Positions 8,111 through 17,673 of a DNA stretch of 64,000 bases are shown piece by piece. Every line of letters begins with the position of its first letter. Position 1 is the first letter of the stretch. The translations under genes were made by a program, and so were the position numbers. The notes beneath the pieces are model-generated. The model saw only the letters and a program-made list of their open reading frames with translations, did not search any database and was not told the origin of the DNA. Source of the stretch: Bifidobacterium asteroides DSM 20089 (lineage in GTDB: Bacteria > Actinomycetota > Actinomycetes > Actinomycetales > Bifidobacteriaceae); NCBI RefSeq assembly GCF_002715865.1, contig NZ_CP017696.1, positions 372,001-436,000 on the forward strand, in the 5' to 3' direction.

Positions 8111-11100
8111 CTAAGTTTGCGACAGCTGATGCCGTTTCTTCTTGTGGTGGCGGGAGGCCACCACGCTGCCCATGCTCACGACTCCTGTGACCAGGGTGAG
8201 CAGGATGCCTGCCCCGCCGGTACTGGGAAGCACGACTGTAGGCGCTGCGGGCAGGTACGTGTATCTGAGGGAGGTGTCGGTCTGGGTGTTTCCTGCGCCG
8301 CCCAGCGTGTATTTGACGCTGACTGTAACCGTGCCCGGCAGGTGTGCAGGCGTGGTCACGCTGGCGCTGCTGCCATCGCCGCGAATCAGATTTGTGCCGG
8401 GGCTGGTGTCGAAGGTGACGCTGGTGATCACCGGCTGCAGGTTGAACGCTACCAGAACGGGAGCAAGACTCCGGCTTCCTGCATTGGGATTGCCGAGCTG
8501 ACCGTACTGGTTGTCTCCCCATGCCTTGGCGTATCCGTTCGTGCCAATCGCCAGTGAATGCTGCCATCTCGCACTTATTTGCACGGTGTTCATCCAGGGT
8601 CCGGCCGAGCTCGTGGACTGCGCGGAGGCAAACACCTTTACCGGGGTATACCGATTGCTGGTGGTGTTGTCGCCGAGCTGGCCAAAATCGTTGCGCCCCC
8701 ATGCCCAGGTGTTCCCGTCCGTGTCAATGGCGAGCGCATAATAGCCTCCGGCGTTCACCTGCTTGGCGGTCACAGGGCCTGCAGTTACCGGGTATTTTAC
8801 ACGGACGGGGACAGGATTTGCATCGTATTCTCCGTTGCTGGTGCCATTGCCGAGTGAACCATACGTATTTTGTCCCCATGCCCAGGTGTTCCCGTCCGTG
8901 TCAATGGCCAGCGCATACCAGTATCCAGCGCTCACCTGCACCGCCTTCAGCCAGGGGCCCGCTGCAGCCGTGGACTTGCTGGAGGCGAACACGCGGCCGG
9001 GCGTCGGGTTGAAGATGTTGGCACTGGTCCCGTTATTTGTGTTGTTGCCGAACTGGCCGTTGGTGTTGTAGCCCCAGACGTACACGTAACCGTCCTGGCC
9101 GATGGCCATGTCGAAGGACCAGCCGGTGCTGATCTGTACGGCGTGGAAGACGCCGCTGGCATCCGATGAGTCTTTGACTGCAGCGGGGAAGGTTTGCTGG
9201 CTTGAGCCGTTACGATCGTATCCTTTGGATATGCTGCCCCAGGTGTATACGGTTCCGTCAACGCCTAGCGCCATGGAATTCCAGGCTCCGCCGGTTACCT
9301 GGATGGCTTTCAGGCCTTCACCGGAGTTGTTTGGCCCGTGCACGCGCACAGGTAGCGACGAATTGGATGTGGTGTTGTTGCCGAGCTGCCCGTGGTCGTT
9401 GAGCCCCCAGGCGTACACGTACCCGTCGCTGCCGATGGCCAGCGAATGATAGCCTCCGGCAACGACCTGCACGTAGGTGAAATCCGTGGGTGCGTCTGCA
9501 GGCTTCGGCACCGGGACGGGTGTGTTCTGCCGGGCGGTCGTACCGATGCCGAGCTGGCCGAACTTGTTGTTGCCCCAGGCGTAGGCGTTCCCGTCGCTGC
9601 CCACAGCAAGCGAATACCCCGTCTGATCAGCGAAGAGGTATCCTCCGCCACTGGCCTGGCTGAACCTGATGCCCCGGCTGGTGTTGGTTGGCGGGGTGAT
9701 GGTGGTGGTTTCCTTGCCCAGCTGGCTGCCCTTGTCGGGGCTGATGCTCCACTGGTTGTTCTGTTTGGTGGGTGTCCAGTGGGCGGTCAGGGTCAGGTCC
9801 TTGCTGACAGCACTGCTGAAGTCGTAGGCGACCTGCCCGATAAACCATCCGTCAAACTGGTAGCCTGCGCGCGTCGGGTCGGGGGTAGGCCGATGGATCC
9901 TGCCGTAGACTGGCTGGATGCTCTGGTCCTGGGGGGTCGGGCCTCCTTCGCCCGTGTTGAAATGGACCGTGTATGTGGAGTCCAGTTGGCCGTCTCTGGT
10001 CAGGGTCTGGTCGACCGTGTAGTTGAGGCTTCTGGTGAAGGGCTGGCTGTCCTGCCTGCCAACGATGAGAATAGTGGTCTGCCCTGGCTGGCGGGCGGGT
10101 GTGTCCGCCTGCCAGGAGTCGTTGTTCTTGGTGAGTGTAAGCGGCTGGCCGTCCATACTGGCTGATTCCAGGGTGGGCGCCTGTGTGGTGTTGAATCTGT
10201 CTGGTTTGCTTAGCTGGCCCTGATCGTCCAGGTTCCACTGGTATAGGCTGCCCTGCCTGTTCACGGCGGTGATTCTGCTACCGATGCGGACCGCTTGCAT
10301 GTAACGCTGCTTTCCGTTGTCTGCGCGGGTGGGCGTCTTGCCGGGCTTCCAGGCCCAGACGTGGCCGTCCTTGCCGGTAATCATGGTCTGATCCCCGTTT
10401 GCGGCGATCCTGCTGGTCTGCACGCCGTCCGGCAGACTGACTGGGGTCATGCTGGCCGTGTTGCCGGCCTGGTAATAGGCCTGCCCGTCCGCGTCCAGGA
10501 GGAGGAACCCTTTGCTGAGGGCTTGGGCCTGGATGATGCGGATTCCGGGGTCTTGTTTGATGCTTATGGGTTTGGTTTCTTCATTGTTGGTCGTATCCCA
10601 TATCCAGCCTTGTCTGTCGGAGTCCAGTGCCAGAGTTCGGCTGCCAGATGCGACGGCGAGGACGGCTTGCGCCTGTTCGGGCAGGCTGGTTGTAGCCTGT
10701 TCGGCGAGTTTTGGAGTCGGATTCCGGCTCTCGTCTTGGTCATCTTGGAAAGCGTGGACGCGGCCCTGTTGGTCCACCGCGATGAGCCGGCCGCCGTTCA
10801 TGCTGATGCTGGTGAACTGGATGTTCGTGCTGGGGTGGAGAATCACGGGCTTGGGCTGTTGGTTGGTCCAGGTGTAGATGTGCTGGTCGGATCCTAATGC
10901 TGCCTGCAGTCGGCTGCCGGCTGCGGCCTGCAGGTAATGGAACCCGTCGTCGGCTTGGATGGGAAAAGGTGCCTGTTCAGGTATGTTGTTTTGCGTCCAT
11001 GTGTAGATGCGGCCGTCACCGGTCAGTCCGACAGTCTGCTCGCCTGCAGTTTGGAGTCTGATGTAGTAGGGTTCCTGTCTGTCGGGCGGGTTGATGGCCA

Positions 11101-11638
11101 AGCGGGCGCCGGTGGCGGGTCCGTGGTCCGGGCTCAACGTCCAGTCCGTGGGTTTGGTCCATTTTGCGGCCAGTGTCGTGTCCTGGAGGATGGGAGTTTG
11201 GAAGTCGAAGGGCTGGCCGTCAAGTGTCCATCCGTCGAACCGGAAGCCGGGGCGCTGAGGGTTCTCCTGCGGGGGAGCGGCGAGAGTCCCGGTTTTCACG
11301 GTCGCCTGGGTGGGTGTGCTTCCATCGGCCGGGTCGAAGCGCACAGTATGCATGGCTTGACTGTCCGTCTTATCGGATGGCTTGGCTGAAGTAGCCGATT
11401 CTGTGCTGTCCGGAATGCCCGTCGGCGTTGATGGGGCATCTGAAGTTGTTGCAGGGTTCAGCAGTGATGCGTTTTTCAGGGACGATGACGAGGGAACTTG
11501 AGTGCTGGCGGCGCTGCTGGGGAGAGTGGGGGGTGCGTCACCGTCCGCGTCGGTGAATGCCGCTGCAGGACCCGCATGCAAGCTGAACAGGACGATCATC
11601 ATCGCTAAGACACGACGCAGACCGGCACCCAGATGCAT
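8111..11638 (-). CDS. RCC1-C: RCC1/InlB-repeat cell-wall protein, canonical LPSTG
   Basis: Predicted secreted and sortase-anchored, 1175 aa. ATG at 11638 (MHLGAGLRR) is preceded by GAAAGG with about 10 nt spacing; an in-frame ATG 24 nt upstream lies on top of that site and is less likely. Signal peptide 1-28 (MMIVLFSLHAGPAAA). Unlike A, B and D the linker after the signal peptide has no Gly tract, so this copy cannot switch that way. The order is InlB repeat (about 100-165), degenerate RCC1-like segment, InlB repeat (about 555-620), seven-blade-type RCC1 region (about 650-1075), then a beta-rich pre-anchor module. It ends with LPSTG, a hydrophobic helix and a basic SRHHKKK tail, the most typical LPxTG signal in the array. 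Stop is TAG, followed by a two-hairpin module. Confidence 0.88.
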   Translation of the reverse strand: MHLGAGLRRVLAMMIVLFSLHAGPAAAFTDADGDAPPTLPSSAASTQVPSSSSLKNASLLNPATTSDAPSTPTGIPDSTESATSAKPSDKTDSQAMHTVRFDPADGSTPTQATVKTGTLAAPPQENPQRPGFRFDGWTLDGQPFDFQTPILQDTTLAAKWTKPTDWTLSPDHGPATGARLAINPPDRQEPYYIRLQTAGEQTVGLTGDGRIYTWTQNNIPEQAPFPIQADDGFHYLQAAAGSRLQAALGSDQHIYTWTNQQPKPVILHPSTNIQFTSISMNGGRLIAVDQQGRVHAFQDDQDESRNPTPKLAEQATTSLPEQAQAVLAVASGSRTLALDSDRQGWIWDTTNNEETKPISIKQDPGIRIIQAQALSKGFLLLDADGQAYYQAGNTASMTPVSLPDGVQTSRIAANGDQTMITGKDGHVWAWKPGKTPTRADNGKQRYMQAVRIGSRITAVNRQGSLYQWNLDDQGQLSKPDRFNTTQAPTLESASMDGQPLTLTKNNDSWQADTPARQPGQTTILIVGRQDSQPFTRSLNYTVDQTLTRDGQLDSTYTVHFNTGEGGPTPQDQSIQPVYGRIHRPTPDPTRAGYQFDGWFIGQVAYDFSSAVSKDLTLTAHWTPTKQNNQWSISPDKGSQLGKETTTITPPTNTSRGIRFSQASGGGYLFADQTGYSLAVGSDGNAYAWGNNKFGQLGIGTTARQNTPVPVPKPADAPTDFTYVQVVAGGYHSLAIGSDGYVYAWGLNDHGQLGNNTTSNSSLPVRVHGPNNSGEGLKAIQVTGGAWNSMALGVDGTVYTWGSISKGYDRNGSSQQTFPAAVKDSSDASGVFHAVQISTGWSFDMAIGQDGYVYVWGYNTNGQFGNNTNNGTSANIFNPTPGRVFASSKSTAAAGPWLKAVQVSAGYWYALAIDTDGNTWAWGQNTYGSLGNGTSNGEYDANPVPVRVKYPVTAGPVTAKQVNAGGYYALAIDTDGNTWAWGRNDFGQLGDNTTSNRYTPVKVFASAQSTSSAGPWMNTVQISARWQHSLAIGTNGYAKAWGDNQYGQLGNPNAGSRSLAPVLVAFNLQPVITSVTFDTSPGTNLIRGDGSSASVTTPAHLPGTVTVSVKYTLGGAGNTQTDTSLRYTYLPAAPTVVLPSTGGAGILLTLVTGVVSMGSVVASRHHKKKRHQLSQT

Positions 11639-12019
11639 AAGCCGAAAACCTTTCGCCCACATCGGACACGTCTACATCCAACATCACCGAGAGTGTGCCG
11701 ATGACCCCTGCTTATAATGTCCTATCCGTCAGGAAGTGACCCCTCAAGCCACATTGAAACCCAACCAATTGCCCTACAACATTGTCATGCTACCCGAAAA
11801 AGCACCGCACATGGTGTAACTCACAATAATTGCTTCGAAATATAGTCCAGGACTTGTTTGATCCCCGTGCCTGACCGTATCCCTGGTTAATCGCCTCTTT
11901 GGCAAAAGAGACAGCAGGTGGGTATCGCTTCGTTACCCGGTGCTCCGATTCCCAAGTTCTCTGTCTGTCCAGGAGTGGATTGGTTCGGCAGGTCAGGTGC
12001 GGGGGAAGCGGCGGGGTGG

Positions 12020-12200
12020 TGACGGCTCTGGACGAGGTTGCCGGTGAGGTTGGGGAGCCGCGGATGGCGGCATCCAAGGCCTTGCGTGGCAGTTTATCGA
12101 TGCTATCCACTCAAGGTCTTTGACAGTTTCCGACTGGATCAGTCCTGCTGGGTTACCGTAGGATTCGATATGTCAGCTACAAGTGGTCGAGGCGCGGACT
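12020..12200 (+). pseudogene. LacI-type regulator fragment (duplicate of the gene at 16640)
   Basis: The start GTGACGGCTCTGGACGAGG and the following ALDEVAGEVG...MAASKALRG codons parallel the N-terminal helix-turn-helix of the intact LacI gene at 16640, including the region before its start (11950-12020 matches 16570-16640). After a deletion a second block, VFDSFRLDQS, matches the VFDGPQLDRS region near residue 145-155 of the intact protein in a shifted frame. The rest of the sugar-binding domain is absent. It is a relic left by duplication of an RCC1 gene with its flanking regulator. Confidence 0.7.
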
Positions 12201-12260
12201 GCCGCAGGGCCGGGCCAGGCATGCGCAACTGGTGGCCGGTGTGCTCTAGTCGCCAAGGAT

Positions 12261-12274
12261 GGGGGGGGGGGGGG
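12261..12274 (+). repeat. Orphan G14 homopolymer in decayed intergenic DNA
   Basis: Fourteen consecutive G on the plus strand beyond the LacI relic, about 620 nt upstream of the RCC1-C start. It lies in no credible gene and is too far away to set promoter spacing for RCC1-C unless there is an unrecognised distant promoter. Confidence 0.8.
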
Positions 12275-12518
12275 CGAAGCATTCGATGTCTCTTGTAAAG
12301 AAATATGTGGCCTAGGTTTAGCTGTCCTGTGGCTGGGCATGGGTTAATCCGACCCGAACTGTTTGTGGGTCCGCCAGTTGACATCAGCACGTTCTCGAGC
12401 CGGCGGGAGCCGGGAGACGGTCGGAGCCCAGGCTCATTTGGCTGTCTCGAACTGGCCTGCTGCGTGGCTGCTCGTATCATGCCGATGCCGGTTCTGCAGA
12501 AGCAAGTATATGGATGGT

Positions 12519-12632
12519 GGGGGCACGGGAGGAAGTGTCGGCTCTCTTGGGGTTTGAGCCTTAAGTGGCACTTTTCCTCCCTGCTCCCCCTGTTCTGGCC
12601 TGGGGCGGGGGGATTGATATGCGCCCCCGGCC
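12519..12632 (-). terminator. Dual stem-loop 3' module of RCC1-D
   Basis: Proximal GC hairpin 12597-12632 (GGGGC with GCGCCCCC arms). Distal long hairpin 12519-12590 (GGGGGCACGGGAGGAAGTG with its near complement) encloses an inner stem. The transcript inner loop reads AAACCCCAAGA. Confidence 0.6.
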
Positions 12633-12637
12633 TTTTC

Positions 12638-15600
12638 TTACTCGTGCGAAGCGTGCAATAGACGGTGTTGTTCTCTCCTATGGCGGCGTGATGCCAGGAC
12701 CCCTCCCATGCCGGTCATGCCGGTGGCCAGGGCGAGCAGGATGCCTTCCCCTCCGGCCTTGGGGAGCACGCCTGCGGGCAGGTACGTGTATCTGAGGGAG
12801 GTGTCGGTCAGGGTGATTCCTGTGCCACCCATCATGTAGTCGACGCTGACCGTGACCGTGCCCGGCTGGTGTGCAGGCGTGAGCACGCTGACACTGTTGC
12901 CATCGCCGCGCGTCAAGCCTGATACAGCAGTCTGGTCGAATCTGACGCCGGTTATCACCAGTTGCAGGTTGAACACCACCGGCACGGGAGCCGACTTGGT
13001 GTTTCCGGTGCCGTCGCCGAGCTGGCCACTGTCGTTAGCACCCCATGCCCAGGCGTTTCCGTCGCTGCCCAGGGCCAGCGAAAGGTGCCACCCGCCGCTG
13101 ACCTGTGTGGCTTTTAGTCCTTTGCTCTTGTCGGTGGGGTTGGCGGGGTCGCGCACGCGCACAGGAACAGGATTCACGTCACTGTACCCGCTGATGGTGT
13201 TGTTGCCGAGCTGGCCATACCAGTTGCATCCCCATGCCCAGACTTTGTCGTCGCTGCCCACAGCCAGCGAATGATCGGCTCCGCCGCTGACCTGCACGTA
13301 GGTGAAATCCTCTGGCAGGTCCGGGTACGCCTTGCGGTCAGGCTTGTTCACCCTGACAGGCGTATGCCGTTCGGTGGTCGTCCCGTCGCCGATCTGGCCA
13401 CTGCCGTTCCATCCCAAGGCGTAGGCGTTGCCGTCGCTGCCCAGGGCCAGGGAATGAGCGCCTCCGGCGCTGGCCTGCACGTAGGTGAAATCCTCTGGCA
13501 GGTCCGGGTACGCCTTGCGGTCAGGCTTGTTCACTCTGACAGGCGTATGCCGTTCGGTGGTCGTCCCGTCGCCGAGCCGGCCATTGCTGTTGTTTCCCCA
13601 GGCGTAGGCGTTGCCGTCGCTGCCCACGGCCAGCGAATGCTCCCATCCGGCGCTGATTTGCACGTAGGTGAAATCCTCTGGCAGGTCCGGGTATGTGTTG
13701 CGGTCAGGCTTGTTCACCCTGACAGGCGTATGCCGTTCGGTGGTCGTCCCGTCGCCGAGCCGGCCGGAGCCGTTGACACCCCAGGCGTAGGCGTTGCCGT
13801 CGCTGCCCACGGCCAGGGAAGAATCGTTTCCGGCGCTGATTTGTACGTAGGTGAAATCCTTGGGTAGGTCCGGGTATGTGTTGCGGTCAGGCTTGTTCAC
13901 CCTGACAGGCGTATGCCGTTCGGTGGTCGTCCCGTCGCCGAGCCGGCCATTGCTGTTGTTTCCCCAGGCGTAGGCGTTGCCGTCGCTGCCCAGGGCCAGG
14001 GAATGATAGCCTCCGGCGCTGATTTGTACGTAGGTGAAATCCTCTGGCAGGTCCGGGTACGCCTTGCGGTCAGGCTTGTTCACCATGACCGGCGTAGTCT
14101 GCCTGGTGTCCGTCCCGTCGCCGAGCTGCCCATCGCCGTTGTTTCCCCAGGCGTAGGCGTTGCCGTCGCTGCCCACAGCCAGGGAAAAAGCATAGATATT
14201 GTTTTTTGATCCGCTGACCTGGCTGAACCTGATGCCCCGGCTGGCGCTGTCTGGCGGGGTGATGGTGGTGGATTCCCTGCCCAGCTGGCTGCCCTTGTCC
14301 GGGCTGATGCTCCACGTGCTGTTCCGGCTTGCCGGCGTCCACTTGGCGGTCAGGGTCAGATTCTTGGTGACGGGCTTGCTGAAGTCGTAGGCGACCTCGC
14401 CGGTGAACCATCCGTCGAACAGGAAGCCTTGGCGCGTAGGGTCAGGGGAGGGCCGCTTCACCCTGCCGTTGGTGGTGGGGAAATGCTGGTCTGCTGGTTC
14501 GGGTTTTCCTCCGCCCGTGTTGAATCGGACCGTGAGCGTGGATCTTGGTTCCGCGCCTCGTGTCAGCGGCTGGTCGACCGTGTACTTCAGGCTCTTGGTG
14601 AAGGGCTGGCCGTCCTGACTACCTGTGATGAGAATGGCGGCTGGCCCCGGCTTGCGTGCGGGCATGTCCGCCTGCCATGAGCCGTTGTTCCTGGTGAGTT
14701 TAAGCGGCTGGCTGTCCATGCTGGCTGATTCCAAGGTGGATTCTATGATGGTGTTGATTCTTACTGGCTGGCCGGGCTGGCCCTGCCCGTCCAGGCTCCA
14801 CCTGTAGATGCCGCCCTGCCTGTCCCAGGCGGTGATCCTGCTGCCGATGCGAACCGCTTGCATGTAGCGTTGGTTCTCTTTATTCGCACTGGTGGGTGTC
14901 TCGCCGGGCTTCCAGGCCCAGATATGGCCGTCCTTGTCCACGATGAGGGCCTGGCTGTCGTTGGTGGTGATCCGGCTGGCTTTCATGCTTTTTGGCAGGC
15001 TGAAAGCTGTGATGCTGGTTGTGCTGTCGGCCAGGTGATGGGTATGACCGTCTGTGTCCAGCAGGAGGAATCCCTGGTTGAGGGCTTGGACTTGGACGAT
15101 GCGCATGCCCGGGTCCTGCTTGATGCGTTCTGGTTTGGCTTTCCCGGTGTTGATCGTCTCCAAGGTCCAGGCTTGTCCGTCCGCGTCCACGATGAGGGCC
15201 TGGATGCCGGAGGCGACGGCGGTGACGGCCTGCGCCTGCCCGGGCAGGCTGAACGTGGCCCGCTCAGTGGATTTCGGATCTTGGCCGGACTGGTGGCTGT
15301 GGATTCGGCCCTGCCGGTCCACGGCCAGCAGCAGGTCTCCGTTCATGCTGATGCTGGTGAACCCGACATCCTGTCCGGTGTCGAAGAGCGTAGGCGCGGG
15401 CTGCTGGTTGTCCCAGGTGTATATGTGCTGGTCGGATCCGAGTGCTGCCTGCAGGTGGCTGCCGGCTGTGGCCTGCTGGTAGTGGAACCCTTCGTGAGCC
15501 TGGGCGGGGAAAGGAACCTGTCTGGGTGTGTGGTCCTGCGTCCAGGTGTGGATGCGGCCGTTGCCTGTCAGACCGATAACCTGCTCTCCTGCGGTATGGA

Positions 15601-16222
15601 CGTTGACATAGTAAGGCTCCTGCGGGCTGGGCGGCTTGATGGTTAGCCTAGTGCCGGTGGCGGGCCCGTGCTCCGGGCTCAGCGTCCAGTCCGTGGTTTT
15701 CGACCAGTGTGCTTTCAGGGTGGTGTCCTGGAGGATGGGGGTCTGGAAGTCGTAGGGCTGGCCGTCACGTGTCCACCCGTCGAACCGGAAGCCGGGACGT
15801 TGCGGGTTCTGCTGCGGGGGAGTGGCGAGGGTGCCGGTTTTCACAGTTGATTGGGTAGGCGTGTTGCCGTCGGCCGGGTCGAAGTTCACCACATGCGAAG
15901 TTTGATCAGCGGTATCGGATGGCTTGGTTGAAGTGAATCCTGTGTTGTCGGGTGTTCCCGTCGTCGATGACGGAGTGTTTGGGCTTGTTGTTGGACTTAA
16001 TGATGTGGTGGCTTGTATTGGCGAGGGTGAGGGCAGTGGGGTGCTGGTTGTGCTGCCGGGGGGGATGCCGGAGGTTTGTCCAGCTGTGTAGGGGGTCTGG
16101 TGGCCCCCCTTGATGGATGGGGGAGCGTCCGCGTTGGCGGATGCCGTTGCCAGGCCTGCCAGCAGGCCCAGCAGGAGGATCGTCGTCGCCGAGGCGCGAC
16201 GCAGACGGGTACCCAGATGCAT
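12638..16222 (-). CDS. RCC1-D: RCC1/InlB-repeat cell-wall protein with near-identical tandem blades, LPKAG
   Basis: Predicted secreted, wall-anchored, 1194 aa. ATG at 16222 (MHLGTRLRRAS) follows GAAAGG; an in-frame ATG 24 nt upstream overlaps that site. Signal peptide 1-30, then SIKGGHQTP over a G6 tract. InlB repeats lie at about 110-175 and 545-615. The second propeller (about 640-1060) has seven blades. Five consecutive ones are nearly identical 61-residue units (YAWGNNSNGRLGDGTTTERH, then TPVRVNKPDR, then PDLPEDFTYVQISAG) encoded by 183-bp DNA repeats, while the flanking blades are shorter and divergent. The insert between blades is longer than in the paralogues. The C-terminus is LPKAG, a hydrophobic segment and RRHRREQHR. 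Recent tandem duplication of blades is the simplest explanation of the repeat identity. Confidence 0.88.
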   Translation of the reverse strand: MHLGTRLRRASATTILLLGLLAGLATASANADAPPSIKGGHQTPYTAGQTSGIPPGSTTSTPLPSPSPIQATTSLSPTTSPNTPSSTTGTPDNTGFTSTKPSDTADQTSHVVNFDPADGNTPTQSTVKTGTLATPPQQNPQRPGFRFDGWTRDGQPYDFQTPILQDTTLKAHWSKTTDWTLSPEHGPATGTRLTIKPPSPQEPYYVNVHTAGEQVIGLTGNGRIHTWTQDHTPRQVPFPAQAHEGFHYQQATAGSHLQAALGSDQHIYTWDNQQPAPTLFDTGQDVGFTSISMNGDLLLAVDRQGRIHSHQSGQDPKSTERATFSLPGQAQAVTAVASGIQALIVDADGQAWTLETINTGKAKPERIKQDPGMRIVQVQALNQGFLLLDTDGHTHHLADSTTSITAFSLPKSMKASRITTNDSQALIVDKDGHIWAWKPGETPTSANKENQRYMQAVRIGSRITAWDRQGGIYRWSLDGQGQPGQPVRINTIIESTLESASMDSQPLKLTRNNGSWQADMPARKPGPAAILITGSQDGQPFTKSLKYTVDQPLTRGAEPRSTLTVRFNTGGGKPEPADQHFPTTNGRVKRPSPDPTRQGFLFDGWFTGEVAYDFSKPVTKNLTLTAKWTPASRNSTWSISPDKGSQLGRESTTITPPDSASRGIRFSQVSGSKNNIYAFSLAVGSDGNAYAWGNNGDGQLGDGTDTRQTTPVMVNKPDRKAYPDLPEDFTYVQISAGGYHSLALGSDGNAYAWGNNSNGRLGDGTTTERHTPVRVNKPDRNTYPDLPKDFTYVQISAGNDSSLAVGSDGNAYAWGVNGSGRLGDGTTTERHTPVRVNKPDRNTYPDLPEDFTYVQISAGWEHSLAVGSDGNAYAWGNNSNGRLGDGTTTERHTPVRVNKPDRKAYPDLPEDFTYVQASAGGAHSLALGSDGNAYALGWNGSGQIGDGTTTERHTPVRVNKPDRKAYPDLPEDFTYVQVSGGADHSLAVGSDDKVWAWGCNWYGQLGNNTISGYSDVNPVPVRVRDPANPTDKSKGLKATQVSGGWHLSLALGSDGNAWAWGANDSGQLGDGTGNTKSAPVPVVFNLQLVITGVRFDQTAVSGLTRGDGNSVSVLTPAHQPGTVTVSVDYMMGGTGITLTDTSLRYTYLPAGVLPKAGGEGILLALATGMTGMGGVLASRRHRREQHRLLHASHE
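13301..14190 (-). repeat. 183-bp tandem repeats inside RCC1-D (about 4.9 units)
   Basis: The block GGTGAAATCC recurs at 13301, 13484, 13667, 13850 and 14033, exactly 183 bp apart, with near-identical sequence between. Each unit is one 61-residue RCC1 blade. Unit length is a multiple of three, so copy-number change keeps the frame and alters blade number. Confidence 0.9.
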
Positions 16223-16639
16223 AAGCCGACAACCTTTCGCCCACACCGGACACAGTCACCTCGAACATCCCCAGAAACGTGCCGATGAATCCCTGCTTAC
16301 AACGTCCTATCCGTCAGGATGCCGTCCAGCTCTCCACTGCTCAAGCCAGCCCCCACGCTGGCGTACAAGCCATATCGAAACCCAGCCAACTCCCCAACAC
16401 CACTACATTCATCATGCTACCTGAAAAAACAAGAACACACGACGCCGTTTGTGATATCGGATCCGTATAGGTCAAGCCAGCCTCGGGCTTCGTGCCAGCA
16501 CAGCGTCTCTGTTTACCGCCTCACTGAAGACAAAGCAAGCAAACATCGTATTGCAACCCGTATTTCAGCTTCAAGTTCCTTGTCTGCCCGGCGATAGAAT
16601 GGTCTGACGAATCAGGCGCGAGGGAAGCGACGGCTAAAA
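16223..16639. repeat. Divergent upstream region between RCC1-D and the LacI gene
   Basis: Carries the RCC1-D leader (GAAAGG just before 16222) and the sequence before the LacI GTG start. 16310-16600 is the copy of the module also present before RCC1-B and, more diverged, RCC1-C. No gene or clear LacI-type operator palindrome is visible here. Confidence 0.55.
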
Positions 16640-17668
16640 GTGACGACTCTGGATGATGTAGCTGGCCAGGCCGGGGTGTCGCGGATGACGGCATCCAATG
16701 CCTTGCGCGGCAAATCCTCGGTCAAGCCCGCCACGGCGCGTCGTGTGCTGGAGGCGGCTCAGCGGCTGGGATACCGGCCCAATCTGGCGGCCCGGCGGCT
16801 CAGCTCGGGCAGGTCCGGAATCATCGGCTTCTCCACTGTGGAACTGGATCGTTCGCCCTTCTCGGCGGCCTTGGCGGCGGCGGTATCAGATCAGGCCGTC
16901 AGCATGGGGTATCAGACACTGATCCAGCAGACCAGGCAGATGGCCAGCTACGAGTCATCCATGGTGGCAGACATCGCCACACAATTCTGCGAAGGGACCA
17001 TCCTGTCTGCGCCGGCCCTGTCCGCTGACTCTATTGCCGCGCTCAATCGGCGCTATCCCTTGGTGGTTTTCGACGGTCCTCAACTGGACCGGTCCGTGGA
17101 CACCGTGCGCAGTCCTAACCGCAAGGGTGCCCAGGCGGCAGTGGAGCATCTGATAGACCATGGTTACCGGCGGATTCTGGTTCTTGGAGCTTCCTACAAA
17201 GCCCCAGACCAACTGGCTCAGTCCAGCCTGGGGCAAGACCAGCGGCTCCTGGGGGCCATGCAGGCAGCACAAGTCCATGGAATTCGCCTAGGACCTGAAG
17301 ATGTGGTCGACTGCGACTGGGAACAGGGCAGCGCGGATCAATCCATGGCCGTACTGCTGGCTCGTCGCAGGAATTTTGACGGGGTCTTCGCCCTGACGGA
17401 TGTGGTGGCCATCGGGGCTCTGCACGCGCTGGGGGAACATGGGGTGCGAGTACCCGAGCAGGTGGCCCTGATTGGTTTCGACGGGCTGGAAGTGTCCCGC
17501 TTCCTCACACCCGCACTATCGACCATCCGCGTAGATACGGACCGGGTGGCGGCCGAGTGCCTGCGACTGCTCATGGCTCGGATGAAGGATCCACCCGGCA
17601 GACATCAGCCTGAGCAGGTGCACCTTCCCTTCACGCTGGTGGAGGCTGGTAGCACAGCCCAGTCTTGA
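16640..17668 (+). CDS. LacI-family transcriptional regulator
   Basis: DNA-binding sugar-responsive regulator, 342 aa, typical family length. It begins with GTG at 16640; GGGAAG lies about 13 nt upstream. The N-terminal helix-turn-helix is clear (TLDDVAGQAGVSRMTASNAL, then RLGYRPNLAARRLSSGRSG, the hinge). A periplasmic-binding-like effector domain fills residues 60-340, with IGFDGLEVSRFLTPALSTI near the C-terminus as in the family. It converges with the glycosidase gene (stop codons within a few bases). The only strong LacI-type palindrome nearby is in the glycosidase promoter, so repression of that gene, relieved by an arabinose-containing product, is the likely role. The DNA-binding part has been copied as a relic at 12020. 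Confidence 0.9.
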   Translation: MTTLDDVAGQAGVSRMTASNALRGKSSVKPATARRVLEAAQRLGYRPNLAARRLSSGRSGIIGFSTVELDRSPFSAALAAAVSDQAVSMGYQTLIQQTRQMASYESSMVADIATQFCEGTILSAPALSADSIAALNRRYPLVVFDGPQLDRSVDTVRSPNRKGAQAAVEHLIDHGYRRILVLGASYKAPDQLAQSSLGQDQRLLGAMQAAQVHGIRLGPEDVVDCDWEQGSADQSMAVLLARRRNFDGVFALTDVVAIGALHALGEHGVRVPEQVALIGFDGLEVSRFLTPALSTIRVDTDRVAAECLRLLMARMKDPPGRHQPEQVHLPFTLVEAGSTAQS

Positions 17669-17673
17669 ACTCG

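Larger units (their letters stand above)
11639..12518. other. Intergenic region between RCC1-C and RCC1-D with LacI relic and orphan G14
   Basis: Contains a diverged copy of the upstream module found before B and D (11700-11830), the LacI fragment (12020-12200), a G14 run (12261-12274), and a block at 12380-12510 that matches 7870-7985 downstream of RCC1-C. I see no intact gene. Confidence 0.6.

Noticed and set aside
13301-14190. Regular 183-bp repeats considered as a CRISPR or satellite array
   Set aside because: Whole units repeat without unique spacers, and they translate as RCC1 blades in frame.
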